Assembly: GCA_010094045.1 (NCBI GenBank)
Contig: ML986623.1
Coordinates: forward strand, 159,509 to 223,508
DNA length: 64,000 nt
Direction of reading: 5' to 3'
DNA from: Lojkania enalia
Lineage: Eukaryota; Ascomycota; Dothideomycetes; Pleosporales
Every line of letters begins with the position of its first letter. Positions within the stretch are counted from its first letter, which is position 1. The notes under the pieces are model-generated. The model saw nothing but the letters and a program-made list of their open reading frames with translations, was not told the origin of the DNA and searched no databases. This document shows positions 9,692-22,639 of this stretch, in pieces. The translations under genes and the position numbers were made by a program.

Positions 9692-11540
9692 ACGTAAAGT
9701 ACTACCAAGCTAGCTATACTACTAAGCCGGCTACTTTTTCTTAGTATAGCAACTTTTCCGTACGCAACGCTATATCTTAACAACACAAAGCTAATCTATC
9801 TAATTAAGAAGGTAGAATTGAACTTACCCTTCAGGCCTATATTTTAGGCTAATTTTAAAGCGTGCGACGTGCTGCAGCGGCTTTTAATATACGATACTAG
9901 CAGCTCTTTAACCGGCTTTATAGAATCACCTTTCAACCTTAAACTCAACTAAATTATATAAAGCTTATAGCAACTGAAGAGTAGACAATTATATAATATA
10001 TCTTTAACCTTAATTTACAAGGATTTGTGCCGCAGCTTTATAAGGTGGTAGATATAGTAGATAAACTATTACATACGCGGGGTAGAATATCTATAGGTAA
10101 GAACTAGTCTAAACGATTTATATCGCGTATAAATAAGTTTAAAACAGTTTTTAATCGAGTAAAAGATTGTTAGAGGATATTATAAGAAGATCTAGAAGTT
10201 ATTAACGCGTGGTTTAAGCTCGTATAAGAGACGGTAGCTAAGTATAGTGTCTATAAAGATAATATCTATAACTTTAATAAGATAGGCATCTAGATAAGTA
10301 TAATTAGCTCTATAAAAGTTGTTATAGGTTTAGAATACTATATAAGACCTACGTTTATTTAGCTAGGTAATTAGGAGTAGATTATAGTAATCTAGAGTAT
10401 CTGCGCTACTAGGTATACAACCCTACTATTTATCATCTATAAAGGACGCGTCTATATCTTAGTATAGTATAAGAAGACAGATATACTATACGACTAGAAG
10501 CTCTTAGTTTCTAAGAATAGATGGACAAATAATAAGCTTAGTCTTAAGTAGTTAAAGTACTTTAACGCGTATATAAAGACACGTTAGGTAGGGTTATATA
10601 GGCTACTTATTCTTAATAGCTATAAGAGCTATCTAAACCAGAATTTTAAAGATTATTACCTCATACAAAAAATCCTCACCCTCTATATACCAGCACATTT
10701 ATTATATATCCTACAGCTACTTAATATAGTATACTTCTTACTATTAAAGCTAAAGTACTCCCAGCGCGTATAAGACTTAGTATACTAACGCGTCTACTAT
10801 ATTAATAAAGAAGGCTTCCTACTAGCCTTTAGAGACGCGTTTTTTAATATATTTACGTATAAGAACTGTAAAAAGGCCTTTAAAGTATCTAGACTAGTTC
10901 CTATCAACGCGTAGGTTATTCTTAAACGCCTTAAAGTCCGGTTGCATATACTACTAGATGTACCTCTACTAGAAATACTATAGTAGTTAAAAACACCAAG
11001 TAATATACAAGAATTCGGGTTACAATTAACTCTTATATAGAGGTCCTTCGTACGATTACCAAAAGAAGCTAAAGAAGGCTTCTTATAGCTAATAAAAGGA
11101 GCTGAATTAATGCTGCATTAAAACGCTCTTATAAACTACTAGATTATAGAGCTTAAAGAGTAATTAGAGGTTATAATAAAGTGTAAAATATATAAACGGA
11201 AGTAAATCTAGTATAATAGTATAATAGAGTATAGTAAGGGAGCTTTATATAGAGCTGCTAAAGTATCTAGAGTTCCTCAGCAATCTAAAAAGGCTTGTAG
11301 TAGTAGTAGTAAGGAACCAGCTCAACCTGGTTAACAGTACTATAGGAACTGTAGAAAGACTAGGTATAACGCTCGTACGTGCTAAAAAGATATAGAAGCT
11401 TCTTCTAAATCTAGTCCAAGTATCTTGTATATAGGTTCTCTTATAGATAGCAAGTAAATTAAGGTCTTATATATAGTGTTAGTAGTACTAAGAAAAAGTG
11501 GCCGGCTCGGTAGTATAGCCGGCTTAGTAGTACTTTACGT
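9692..11540 (+). mobile_element. Pogo/Fot1-like DNA transposon M (complete, dead)
   Basis: 1849 bp between TA duplications (9690-9691 and 11541-11542). The empty site is seen in the other Gypsy-B LTR (TATATATAGG near 35264). Terminal inverted repeats of about 50 bp start ACGTAAAGTACTACCAAGC and hold two AAGC-type motifs 17 bp apart. The transposase is on the plus strand. It is the reference copy for pogo K. Confidence 0.93.
9990..11458 (+). pseudogene. Pogo M DDE transposase
   Basis: From about 10021 the frame reads GFVPQLYKVVDIVDKLL, then GKNQSKRFISR, the DNA-binding region, followed by the DDE core: YNFNKIGIQ near 10270, KNRWTNNKLSLKQLKYF near 10515-10565, LLILNSYKSY near 10608-10630 and ILQLLNIVYFLLLK near 10715-10750. 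All three catalytic Asp positions read as Asn, from GAC/GAT turned AAC/AAT. The tail has QQYYRNCRKTRYNARTCQKD near 11330-11390, a decayed zinc knuckle. It is unusually open for this window, with only scattered TAG/TAA, so it is one of the younger insertions. Confidence 0.87.
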
Positions 11541-11748
11541 TATAGGTTATACTATACTTTATTATCTAGCTAATTATCTCTCTAGTTTCTATAATCTTAC
11601 TACTTACTATCCGATAATTAGTCCTTAATATACTTCTACCTATTATTATCTTATTAGTCCTTGTTTAAGTTAATCTATATAATAGCTAATATTAGATTAA
11701 ACTCTAGCTATAGAAGTAGTACCTCTTAGTATTTTATATTTATAATAT

Positions 11749-11764
11749 CTACTCCCCTTTTTAT
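11749..11764 (-). other. Polypurine tract of Gypsy-B
   Basis: The reverse strand reads ATAAAAAGGGGAGTAG immediately before the 3' LTR. This fixes the minus orientation of Gypsy B independently of the protein frames. Confidence 0.75.
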
Positions 11765-12479
11765 AAGTTTATTCTAAAGCTCTTTAATCTATTACTTTAT
11801 CTATTCTATTTAGGTATAGTATTTTACTATTTCTAGTAGTTTATTTTAGCTTTTAATATATTCTATATAGGTATATTATAGTATTATATCTATATTTTTC
11901 TATTCTAGGGTTAGTATTTTATATATTCTGGTAGGTCCTTCTTAGCTTATAAGTATAGCCCTATTCTTCTTTCTTTTTTCTTTTTACTATACTAAAGGTT
12001 TAGTGCAAAAATACCTCTATCTATAACTATTATACTAGTTACTTAATTCTTTTACTAGGCGTTATAATAGATCTGTCTTACTATTATTTAAACTACTAGT
12101 CTATAAATTATAACTATTATAGTAATACTACTCTTTCTTCTATATATAGAGAGTATTTTTCTTAGAGTTTATCCTGCGATCTTTCTCTAACCGAGGGTAC
12201 CCTTTGCTATTTTCTAGTAAATATATTAAAGGTTTATAAAGAATCCACTTCTATTTATTAGGATTTTATAGCTATTAAAAAAGAGGAGATTTATTACTTT
12301 AAAGAATTTATATATTACTATTATACAGCTCTTTCTTATCTAGAGTATATTAAAAAGCACGTCCGTTCTCTAGAGGAGTATAGTCTAAATCTAGAGAAAT
12401 ATAAGGTAAAGTCGATAGAAGAGTAAGAAAAGTTGGAAGAAGAGAAGAGGAAGTCTGCCGGGTTTAAAATACTTTTTAC

Positions 12480-13900
12480 TACCACTCTAAGTTTTATATA
12501 AGAGGTTTCTTTTATATTACCGCCGCTTTTACTTCCTAATTAAGCTCTACTTAATAATCTATTATTCTAGCCTTCTAGTAAAACTCCTTTAGCTTTATAG
12601 TATAGTTGGTTAAGTTCTATACTAGTTCCTATAAACTTTCCTCCTATAGGTATCCTTCCTATTTTACTAGATACTTCTACTAATATCTAAACCGCTTTTT
12701 TACTAGTATATATTCTACTTTATATTCCTATTCTAGTTCTATATTAATAGTTTCTTATAGTAGTATATTATCTAGCGTTAGTTCTAGTTTTAACTTATAA
12801 AATACTAGATATATTTTTATATTATTTAGTAGCTTTAATTTAAAATTTATAGGTCTAACCTATTTTTTAACTAAAAATAGTTCTATTCTTTTATAATCTA
12901 GTTTTTTTTATAGATTTCTTAGTCTTTAAGTTTTTTATTAATAGGAAAACTTTACCCCCTCTTTTAAAGGTTAGTTCCTTAATTCTTAATTTATTAGCTT
13001 ATTCTACTATTTTAAGGTTATTTAACTAAATCTTTTCCTTAAGCTAATTATAGATTTCTTTTATTTCTTTAGCTTTCTAGTCTAGTAGTAGAACTGGAGA
13101 TTTCTTCTTATTCTATTTCTAATATATAATAGCTTTCTATCTATAATTAGCTTTAAAAAGTATAGTCTCTATAGTACTTTAGATTGTTCTATTATAGGCT
13201 ATCTATACTATAAGTAATAATTTAATCTAATTACTCTATTATTTATTAATATATATTTTTAAATACGTTTCTAATTTTTAGTTAATTTATTCTATTTAAC
13301 TATCTATTTATAGGTAGAAATTAGTTAATATCTATTATTAGATTTCTATTTTTTCTATTTATCCCTACTAGTATTTAAATATAAATAACTTATCTCTATC
13401 TAAAATAATATACTTTAGAACTTTATATTCTATAAATATTATATATAATAACTTATATACTAGTTTAGATACTATTATTATTTCTAATACTAGTTTAAAG
13501 TATATATACTTTATTAGTTAATCTACTATATTTATAATTATATTATATCTTCTTTTTAATTCTAGTTCTATTAACTTTAATAACTTAGTTATAAAGTCGA
13601 TTATAATCTACTCTTATAATCCTTTAGATACTTCTAATAGTTGTAAGAATCTATAAGATTTATATTTTATAGTTTTATTCTTTCTATATTCTAAATACTT
13701 ATAAAGTATATTTTATACTTCTTTTCTTATATTAGTAAGAGTAAAGCTCTTTTTTAACCTTTATTCTATTTCTACTATTCCTAAATATTCCTATTCTAGT
13801 AATTTATATAATTCTTTTATTATCTACTATTATATATATAAGTATATATATAGTTATTTCTAAGTTGTATTTTTAATTACTTTTACTTCTTTACTACTTA
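12480..13900 (-). pseudogene. Gypsy-B integrase region
   Basis: Downstream of RNase H, the reverse strand reads through stops into an integrase-like stretch. The part near 13100-13300 aligns with the usual D-x-x-x-Y-x-x-N region before the C-terminal domain, and a tail with K-G-D-like and LxxKNLK-type segments lies near 12930-12960. No clean HHCC or DDE residue set could be assigned because His, Cys and Asp codons are heavily mutated. The call rests on its place between RNase H and the 3' LTR. A chromodomain was not recognised. Confidence 0.55.
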
Positions 13901-15403
13901 TTAGATATTACTCTACTATCTATATATCCCTTAGCTTTTACTACTAAATTTACTCTAGTATAGTTAGTTTCATAATTTAGGCGACTTATAGATAGTTATA
14001 TATAAGAGATCTATCTAATTCCTATCTTAGGATTATATCTCTTTTATACCTTCCTTAGTTATATAGTTAGCTCTATAACTTAGTATATCTATAGCTATAT
14101 TTTCTAACCCTTTCTAGTATATTATTTTAAAGTTGTAGTCTACTAGTCGTTCTATCTATTATATTTATCTTTTTATAAGTTTTTTTATTATTATAAAGTA
14201 TATAAGGTTTTTATAGTCTATTTAAACTTTAAATAGGTATTTAGTTTCTACTAAATATACTCGCTATTCTCTTAATACTTTAACTATTACTAATAGTTCT
14301 TTATCGTATATATTATAGTTAAGTTCTTCTAGTTTTATTTTTTTTAAAAAGTAGGCTTATAGCTTCTATTTTCTATCTTCGTCTTACTATTTTAAGTAAG
14401 TACCTATTACTTTATCTAAAGTATCGGTTTCTACTTAGAATTACTTCTCTAGGTCTAGTATCTTTAATATTAGTACTAAGGTGAAGTAAGCTTTTAGTTC
14501 TTCGAAGGCTTTTTACTATACTTTCTACTACTTAAACTCTTTTTCTTTCTTAGTAATCTCTATTAAAGATATTACTACTCTAGAGTATCTGTTTATAAAT
14601 TTTCTATAAAAATTCGCGAAGCCTAAAAAGAATTAGACTTATTTAACTAAAGTAGGTACTAGCTATTCTAGTATTACTTTAACCTTTTCTTATTCTATTT
14701 TAATATCGTCTCTAGATATCTAAAATTCTAAGAACTCTATTTCTATTTTATAAAACTTATATTTCTTTAGGATTATAAGTAACTTATACTCTTATAGTTT
14801 TACTAATACTTTTCTAATATATTCCTTCTACTCTCTTAATAATCTATTTATATAGACTAGAATATCGTCTAGATATACTATTATAAATATATCTAAGTAT
14901 TCTCTTAATATATTATTTATAACTGTTTAGAAGGTTACTAGTATATTTATAAGTCTAAATAGTATTACTAGATATTTAAAAAAACTTTCTCTTATCTTAA
15001 ATACTATTTTCTATTTATAGCCCTTCTTTATTTAAATTTAGTAGTATTCTTCTCTTATATTAAACTTTATAAATTATTTAGCTCCTTATAATTAACTTAT
15101 AAACTCTATTATCTTAAATAATAGATATCTATTCTTTTTAGTTATATTATTTAATTATCTATAGTTTATATATAACCTTAATTTACTATTTTTCTTAGGT
15201 ATAAATAATATTAGTAATACTATTTTACTCTAGTTTAGTTATATATACCCTCTTACTAAATTCTTGTAGATATACTTTTTAAGTTCTTCTCTTTATTTTT
15301 AGTTTAAGTTGTATATTAGACTAGGTTTTAGTTTTCCTTTATCTTTAATAATAATCTTATAGTCGTATTCTTTATATTTAAATAATTCTCCGTTTTCCGC
15401 TCC
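13900..15403 (-). pseudogene. Gypsy-B reverse transcriptase and RNase H
   Basis: The reverse strand from 15400 down reads LFKYKEYDYKI, PKKNSKLRLYINYRQLN, QFIKFNIREEYYQI, FKYLVILFRLINI (originally F-x-Y-L-V-M-P-F-G-L) and, at 14853-14878, the polymerase motif YLDDILVY, intact. The thumb, LGFANFYRKFI, and RNase H follow (VETDTLDKVIG, then YDKELLVIV near 14300). Gypsy C1 entered just upstream, between protease and this domain, so the frame resumes at 29135. In-frame TAA and TAG make it non-functional. Confidence 0.87.
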
Positions 15404-15408
15404 TTTAT

Positions 15409-15778
15409 TATAATAGCCCTTCTAATTGGCCCGTACAGGGCGGGGTGATAACTAAGAGTAATTACGTGCTACGAGGTATATTATTCTTATAGGCTTATAA
15501 TAGAAGTACGCAAGTAGAGTATATAAAAGATATTTAAGTTAACTATAAAGAGCTATAAAGATTGGAGTTGTAAGGTTGTTAAATACAATTTGGTTCCCTT
15601 ATTATTTCTTCTTACTTAGTTACTTAGTTAACTGAGCAACTAAGTATACTTAGTTACTTAGTTAACTAAGCTACTAAATACATTATATATCTTATATTAG
15701 TCTTATTCTTCTAACTATATAGAGTCCTAAATCTTAATTAGGTCTAGTATAAGGGTTCCTATAGAAATATCTGTAATA
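15409..15778 (-). repeat. 3' LTR of Gypsy-C1
   Basis: 370 bp on the plus strand, starting TATAATAGCCCTTCTAATTG and ending CTGTAATA. It aligns with the C2 LTRs. It holds two units of the internal repeat with CTTAGTTACTTAGTTAACT at 15613-15670. Confidence 0.92.
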
Positions 15779-15796
15779 CTACTTTCCCCCTCTAAG
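15779..15796 (-). other. Polypurine tract of Gypsy-C1
   Basis: The reverse strand reads CTTAGAGGGGGAAAGTAG directly before the LTR. C2 has the matching tract at 22538-22555. It fixes the minus orientation. Confidence 0.8.
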
Positions 15797-15899
15797 CTCT
15801 CAGCCCGAGAGTTTTCCCGTTTTAAACCGGTATATAGTAGGGTTAATACGCTGTTCTTGCTGAGACTATATATATTCTTAATACCTCCCCTTTATTATT

Positions 15900-16400
15900 T
15901 AACTCTTAGTAGATACTTTTATACTGATTGTATAGACTATTTAGGTGAAACGATTATATCTTATTCCTAGTGTTCCTGTAAAGGGTTAACTTATAAAGTA
16001 GATAAGAAGGAGACACCTAAAAAATTATGTTATTTAGAGTACTTTTATACTAGTATATATTTATTATATAACGCGGATTACGACGCTTAGATTACTTATA
16101 TATTATAGTCCCGTAGTACTAGTTTATTCCTAATTCTTCCTAGTAGTAAAGTAGAATGCTAAAGTTATAAAGCTAGAGGAGGAAATCTGTCTAGCCTAGA
16201 AGGAGTTAGAGTAACTTCTTAATAAGGTAGCGGTAGCTTATACAAAGATTTAGCGTCTTTAGAAGATTCGTAAATAAGCAAAGTATAGGTAAGTAGAGGG
16301 TTATAAACGTATATAGGAGCAGCTCGAGGAGGAGGAGGAGGCGGATTATAAGGTAGGTCTCCTTTCTAAGACAGAGTCGCCTCTCGTAATATAGCTAATA
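15900..16400 (+). pseudogene. Antisense coiled-coil frame in the 3' region of C1
   Basis: The plus strand, opposite to pol, reads a charged helical stretch from about 16140 with LEEEICLAQKELEQLL, then KIQRLQKIRKQAKYRQVEGY and a run of Glu (EQLEEEEEADYK) ending near 16375. Heptad-like Leu spacing suggests a coiled coil. C2 has the same frame at 22905-23130 with few stops (LEEEICLAQKELEQLF). Upstream (about 15930-16130) the frame is uncertain but could be a Cys-rich segment. I do not recognise the protein. It may be a captured gene or an accessory antisense gene of this Gypsy family. Confidence 0.55.
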
Positions 16401-16449
16401 TTATTTAATTCTACTACCTTATCTCTAGGTTTTCTTTATAAATTTAGAT

Positions 16450-18000
16450 TTTATAATATACCTGTAACGCTGTAGAGCTAAGGTTTTCTTCTAACTTCTA
16501 GATATTATTTTATAAGTTCTTATATTTATCCGTTTCTAACTATTTTATTAAATAGTATTATTTGCTATTTTATATTTTATATCTTATTATTTTCTTAACT
16601 TTCTATTCTTAGTCTTCTCCGTACGCGTCTGCATTATATACTACTAGTTTAGTATCTTAAGGTACCTTTTCTATAAGTATAATATAGAAGGTTGGGTGGA
16701 TTTTTATAGTTGTAGGTAATTTAAGTTAATAGTTTACGGGTAATATTTGTTCCTTAATTTCGTATAGTCTAATTTTAATATAGTCTAGTTTACTACTTAG
16801 TTGTTTACTTTAAATATTCCGTCTTAGTAGCTAAACTTTTTCTCCCTTCTTAAAGTAAGGTAGTTATTTATATTTCTTATTATAGTATTTCTTTATAGTA
16901 TATTATAGAAACTAGAGGTCTTTCTTTAGTAAGTCTTATATTTGTTAAATAGTCTTAACTTATTCTTATATTTAGGGTACCTATAATACTACTTTAATTA
17001 GGGTGTTATATATTTTTAGTTTATACCTATAGTTTACTATAAATAGTAATACTCTAGTTATATTATATATAGTACTGTTATACGCGAGTTATACTATTAG
17101 TAGTAGAATTACCTAATTATTTTATCTATAGTTAAGGTAGTACTATAGGTATTACTCTACTATTTAGTTTATTTATTCTATCTACCTATCTATCTATAGG
17201 TAAAATACTATAGATATTTTATATTTAATTTCTAGTAAGTTTATAATTATTTGCTAAAACTTTAAGGTAAACTTAGTATCTCAGTCTATAATTATCTTCT
17301 AGGGTATTTTATACTATACTATAATCTATTTTAGAAAGATATTTACAACTTATTCTATTAATAACGCTTTATTATAGGGGATAAAGTAGGTGTATTTTAT
17401 AAGTCTATCTACAATTATTATAATAGAGTTATATACTTCTCCCTTCGGGTAGTCTTTTAACTTTAGTAGTTTAACGATAAAATCTATAGTAACTTCTATC
17501 TATAGTCTAGTTAGTATTTCTAGATTTTATAATAGTCTATAGAATATATATCTATTAGATTTGTTCTATTAATAGTCTATATATTCCCGTAGCGTATTCT
17601 TTACCTATTCTCTTACTTTAGGAAAGTAGAATCCCTTAAGAATTCGTTCTAGCATTTTTTTAGTTTTTTAATATCCGTAGGTAGAAGCTTTATAAAATTA
17701 TCTAATAAATTCTTTTCTAATTTTAGCTAGTATATAGATTTAGTTGTAGATATATAATAACCTATCTACCTATTTTAGTTCTTATTCTTAGAGTTCTTTA
17801 GGTATTCTATTTATTACTAATCTAATTAGAATTATCTAATTTACTTCTTTAGTAATAGTTATTACTACAAGCCTTAAGTAATTATATACTATACTTCTAT
17901 CTTATTATCTTCTTAGTAGTATAGCTGTAGTTCCTTTTTCTTACTTATATCCTAATAGTCTGCTTAATACATCTACTTATTAGTTTTATCTTCTATTAAT
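16450..18000 (-). pseudogene. Gypsy-C1 integrase region
   Basis: This lies downstream of RNase H in element order and before the antisense frame, the standard integrase position. The reverse strand stays readable through TAA/TAG stops over 1.5 kb and is collinear with 23200-24800 in C2. Individual HHCC and DDE residues were not assigned with certainty. Confidence 0.6.
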
Positions 18001-19390
18001 ATAGATAATTTTAAAGTTAAATATAGCTAGTTCTTATAACTATCTAACCTATCTAGGGGTAAGAGTTTTAGTAGTAAGGAAGGTAGTAAGATTTTTATAA
18101 TCGTAATAGACTTCGGTTTACTATTTTATTCCTTACAGGTATATACGCTATTCTTTAAAGTATACTATAATAGTTAGAAGTTCTTAGTTATATATATTAT
18201 AATTTATCTCTACTAGTATAAGTTTTCGTAAATAGTATACTACTAGATATCGTTTCCTATTATAGATTTATATAAGGATTCCAGCTATTCTTATTCCTAA
18301 TACGTCGGTTTCTATAAGAGCTTTCTTTTCTAAGTTATAGAGTTTTAGTACCGGTTCTTACTAAAATTATTTCTTAACTTCTTAGAAGGCTTTTTCTTAT
18401 TCGTTTCCCTATATAAAGGTGATATTTTTCTTTAATAGTTAAGTTAGGGGTATAGTTATATTACTCTAATTGTTAATAAAGGTTTAATAGAAGTTATAAA
18501 ATTCTATAAAGAATTAGACATCTTTAACTAATTTTAGGGTTAGCTAGTCTCTAATTACTACTAATTTATTTAGGTCTATTTATAGTTGTCCTAGTTCAAT
18601 AATAAATCCTAAGTAGTCTATTCTCGTAGTATAGAATTTATATTTCCTTACTTTAAGGTATAGTTTTACTACTTATAATACGTGTAGTACTTGTTTAATA
18701 TATTTCTTATATTCCTATTTTATTTTTAAATATACGAGAACGTTATCTAAATATACTATATAGAATCGTTTAAGATAGAGTTTTAGTACCTTATCAATTC
18801 GTTTTTAGAAGGTAGCTAGTATATTAGTAAGTCTAAATAGTATAACTAGATATTTAAAGAGTTCCTTTTTTATTCTAAATACTATTTTCTATTCGTCTCC
18901 TTCTTTAATGCGGATTTAATAGTACGCGTTCTAGATGTCTAATTTTATAAAGATAGTAGCTTCTCTTAATTAGTTTCTTAAATTATAAATAAGTGGTAGA
19001 AGATATTAATCTTTAATTATAATATTGTTAAGAGTGTAATAATTAATATATATTTATAGGTCGGTTATTCCTTTCTTATCTATAAAGAGTATAGGGTGTA
19101 CTATTAGTAAGTTTAATTCTCTAATTATTTCTTTTTTTAGGTGTTCGTCTATATATTGTTCTAGAGCTTCTATTTCCCTTAGTATTAGGCTGTATATTAG
19201 CCTATATCTAGGTTCTTTTCCTAGTTATAATTTAATTTTATAATCGTATTCTCTATGTTTAGGTAGATATTATAGTAGTTCTTAGAGTTGTTTTATTAAA
19301 TATTAGTATTCTTTAAATATACTATATAATATGTTTTCTATTGGGAATAATTCTTTTACTACTTCTTTTACTATTATAGCGAGTTGTTCC
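18000..19390 (-). pseudogene. Gypsy-C1 reverse transcriptase and RNase H
   Basis: On the reverse strand, near 18731-18760, the frame reads YIVYLDNVLVYL, the YxDD polymerase box with the second Asp turned to Asn. It is followed by QVLHVL, KYKFYTTRIDYLGFII and FIEFYNFY-type segments of the thumb and connection. RNase H lies at about 18000-18400. Upstream, 18900-19390 holds the fingers and palm. C2 holds the same domain at about 24780-26150. Stops are all TAA or TAG. Confidence 0.85.
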
Positions 19391-19399
19391 TTAATTAGT

Positions 19400-19760
19400 T
19401 AGCCCGAGTTTTTAAGGGTAATTTATCCCGTTTACTAATTTATCTAAGGGTTTTCTTTTCTTAACTATAGGATTCCTAGGATAATATTATAGTCGGTAAT
19501 CTCTATAATTTAAAATATTTGTCCTTATTAGGTTGTTTCTAGAATTTTAAACTCTCCTGGTTCTATAGTATATATAACTTTCTTCTAGAAATCTTTCCCT
19601 TCTATAGTTTAAATTATATAAGGTCGTTCTAGTCATATTATAAATATTCCTTTTCTAGCAATATAATAACTAGCTATAAAATTCTTTATTACTCTACTAT
19701 TAATAAGTATATATACTTTATAACCGTAGTACTATCCAGGTATTATAAGATAGTATTCTC
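19400..19760 (-). pseudogene. Gypsy-C1 protease
   Basis: The reverse strand reads INSRVIKNFIASYYIARKG (originally a D/N-SG-A-T-x-x-F-I active site) and later ITDYNIILGILQLRKENPQI, matching the retropepsin pattern D-x-I-L-G-x-x-W-L-x-x-x-N-P. It lies between gag and reverse transcriptase. The catalytic Asp reads Asn and Gly reads Arg. The same region in C2 is 26160-26500. Confidence 0.75.
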
Positions 19761-20779
19761 CTACATTCCCATACAACTAAGTTATCTTAGGCTAGTAGGC
19801 TATTACTTCTTTTATAGATATATATTTCGGACATTTCTATTCTAGGTATTTATACTATAGCCTTTCTCTAATATATACTTTAGATAGTAGAGGTCTAGGT
19901 TTAAGTACTATATAGTTTTAGGTTTATTTAGTAACTTCCTATTCTATTATAGCTTCTTACTTTACGGGGTTTTCTAATACTTCGTCTTCGTTTAGTCGTC
20001 TTAGCTATACGCCTATATTTTCCTTTCTTCCTTAATAGGCCTTATATTATCGTTCGATGCACGATATCTACGCTATCTTAAAATATACTAGGTAGTATTA
20101 GTTTATATAGGGGTTATTATCTTCTTTAACCTAGTAATCCTATTCTTATTTATATCGCAATGCCTTTAGTATCTAGTATTTTACTAGTATTTTACTTTAT
20201 AAGAAGGCTATTACTTTCCGTATTATATACGCAGCCTTATCCTAGTCTATTATTTTAAGGTGCCCTTCTACTACTTTTATAGTTTCTATCTATTTTTAGA
20301 AATGTAAGAAGCGGATTTCTCTAGAGTAGGTATTTTACCATTCTTTGTAAACGTCGATAATATCTTATTCTAGTCCATTTTTATTATAGAATCTTATAGG
20401 TAGTTCTTTTTATAGGGTGGTTATAGGAGCTGGGGTTCCCTATTTATACTCGATTATTCCTCGTTAGTACGTAGAATATGCTCTAGGTGCTGGTTCAGGT
20501 ATTAGTACTCTAATAGTAACTTCTTCTATTTATAACAGAGTGTTTATTTCTTTATTCTCGTCCGATATTTCCTAAACTTCTTCTAGCTACCTTTTTATAT
20601 ATTCCTACGTTGCTGTAAGTTATATTTCCTTCTAAGGCTAATACTCTATAGCTTCTTTAAGTTGTTAGTAGATTTAACACTTATCTTCGTTATAGAAGAA
20701 CTAATATAAAGTTCTGTATTCTATAGTTACAGCTAGTTTTTCTTTACCTACTTCCTACGGTTTATCTTCTATAGGCCGG

Positions 20780-21800
20780 TTTCTTCTTTCTTTCTTTTTA
20801 CTTTAACATTCCTTTACTATATATTCTAGTTTTTAACAATTATAACACTTGATATCTTTTTTCTAAGTCTTCTTTTCCTAAGTCGCCTATAACTTAGGCT
20901 TCTTTTCTCTAGTAGTACTCAGGTCTATAGGTCCGCCCGCATTAGTAGCCTTTACTAAAAAGTATATCCTTTAGTAGTATACTTATTTTTCCTTATTTTT
21001 AAACTGGTACAGTTTGTTATTAATTCTCTTTACTAGTTAAAAGTATAATACTAGATCCCGCGGTTACTCTATATATATTATTACTCTTCTTATTTCTATT
21101 TTTAATCCTCTACGGAACTTTACTATTATACTATAGTCGTCCTATATAACTTTGTTTAAGAGCTATTAAAAGCTCGATATATATAAGGTAATAGATTCTA
21201 GTTAAACTAAGTTATAGAATCTATCTTCTACTACCTATACTTCGTTGATATCTCTAAACGCTAGTTTAAGTTTCTATTAGAAGTATACTAGACTTGTAAA
21301 TATTACCTTAGTTTTATTCTTCTAGTACTCTTCTACGTGGTTCTTGAAATCTATTAGGAAGGACTAGAACTAGTTGAGTAGTTTACCTATTAAGTATACT
21401 CCTATAAATAGTACTTTCTTATTCTTATATTAAATAATATTAAGGTTAGCGTCGATATAGATTCTTACTACTACTAGGAATCTTTTAAGCTTAGACCTAG
21501 TTCTATTAAACTTGTTAAGTAGTACTAGTTTAATTTATTATTAATAATATATTATTAGTAATACTCTTTTAACTTACTCGAGTTTTTAGATAATTCCCGC
21601 AAGTCCTATCTCTTATTTACTATTAACTATTTCTTATATTTTTTTAAGACTTTTAAGAAGGCTATTCTAAGTCTCCTTTAGGCTTTTTATCTATTTATCC
21701 GCTAGAACTAGCTGTTTCTATTATTATACTAACTCGTTCTATATTCTTATAAATATAGTTGTTATACCTACCTTTAAAAAGGTAGCCTTACTAGCTAATT
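20780..21800 (-). pseudogene. Gypsy-C1 Gag with CCHC zinc knuckle
   Basis: The reverse strand reads a Retrotrans_gag-type domain (VYFQQKLKLAFRDIN, then DDYSIIVKFRRGLK) at about 21080-21560. At 20806-20847 the knuckle reads CYNCQKLEYIVKEC: C-x2-C-x4-(H turned Y)-x4-C, so three of four ligands are still present. An acidic, Lys-rich linker separates the two. It begins after the 5' LTR at 21914. TAG/TAA stops break it. Gag would package the element RNA. Confidence 0.82.
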
Positions 21801-22168
21801 CTAACATTCTGCTTGCGTAAGTTTCCTATATTACTTACCGAAGGTATCTCTTTCCTTATAACTAGGGTAGTCTAACTAGTCTTACTTCTTCTAGCCTTAC
21901 GAGGGTAGTTAAAGTATAACAGCTCTTCTAATTAGCCTATATAGGGTGGAGTAATAATTAAGAGTAATTACGTACTGCGAGGTATATTATTTTTATAAGC
22001 TTATAATAGAAGTATATAAGTAGAGTATATAAAGGATATTTAAGTTAACTATAAAGAGCTATAAAGATTAGAGTTGTAAGGTTGTTAAATACAATTTAGT
22101 TCTCTTATTATTTCTTCTTACTTAGTTACTTAATTAACTAAGCTACTAAGTATATTATATACCTTATA

Positions 22169-22537
22169 TATAATAGCCCTTCTAATTAGCCTAGTATCGG
22201 GCGGGGTAATAACTAAGAGTAATTACATACTATAAAGTATATTATTCTTATAGGCTTATAATAGAAGTATATAAGTAGGGTATATAAAAGATATTTAAGT
22301 TAACTATAAAAAGCTATAAAGATTAGAATTGTAAGGTTATTAAATATAATTTAGTTCTCTTATTATTTTCCTACTTAATTATTTAGTTAACTAAGCTACT
22401 AAGTATATTTAGTTACTTAGTTAGCTAAGCTACTAAGTATATTATATACCTTATACTAGCCTTATTCTTCTAGTTATATAGAGTCTTAAATCTTAATCGG
22501 GTCTAGTATAGAAGTTCTAGTAAGGATACCCGTAATA
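22169..22537 (-). repeat. 3' LTR of Gypsy-C2
   Basis: 369 bp, TATAATAGCCC to CCCGTAATA, followed at 22538 by CTACCTTCCCC, the complement of the polypurine tract. Confidence 0.93.
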
Positions 22538-22639
22538 CTACCTTCCCCTTCTAAGCTCTCGGCCTAAGAGTTTTCCCGTTCTAAACTAGTATATAGTAGG
22601 GTTAATATGCTGTTTTTGCTGAGGCTATATATATTTCTA

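Larger units (their letters stand above)
9356..11748 (-). repeat. 3' LTR of Gypsy-B, split by pogo M
   Basis: LTR sequence at 9356-9691 and 11543-11748 aligns end to end with the uninterrupted LTR at 34919-35460; without pogo M it is 542 bp. It starts TGTTACTAACC, where the other copy has TATTACTAACC. Confidence 0.9.

Noticed and set aside
15613..15670. CRISPR-like array in the LTR repeats
   Set aside because: Only two adjoining units without unique spacers, located within a retrotransposon LTR.
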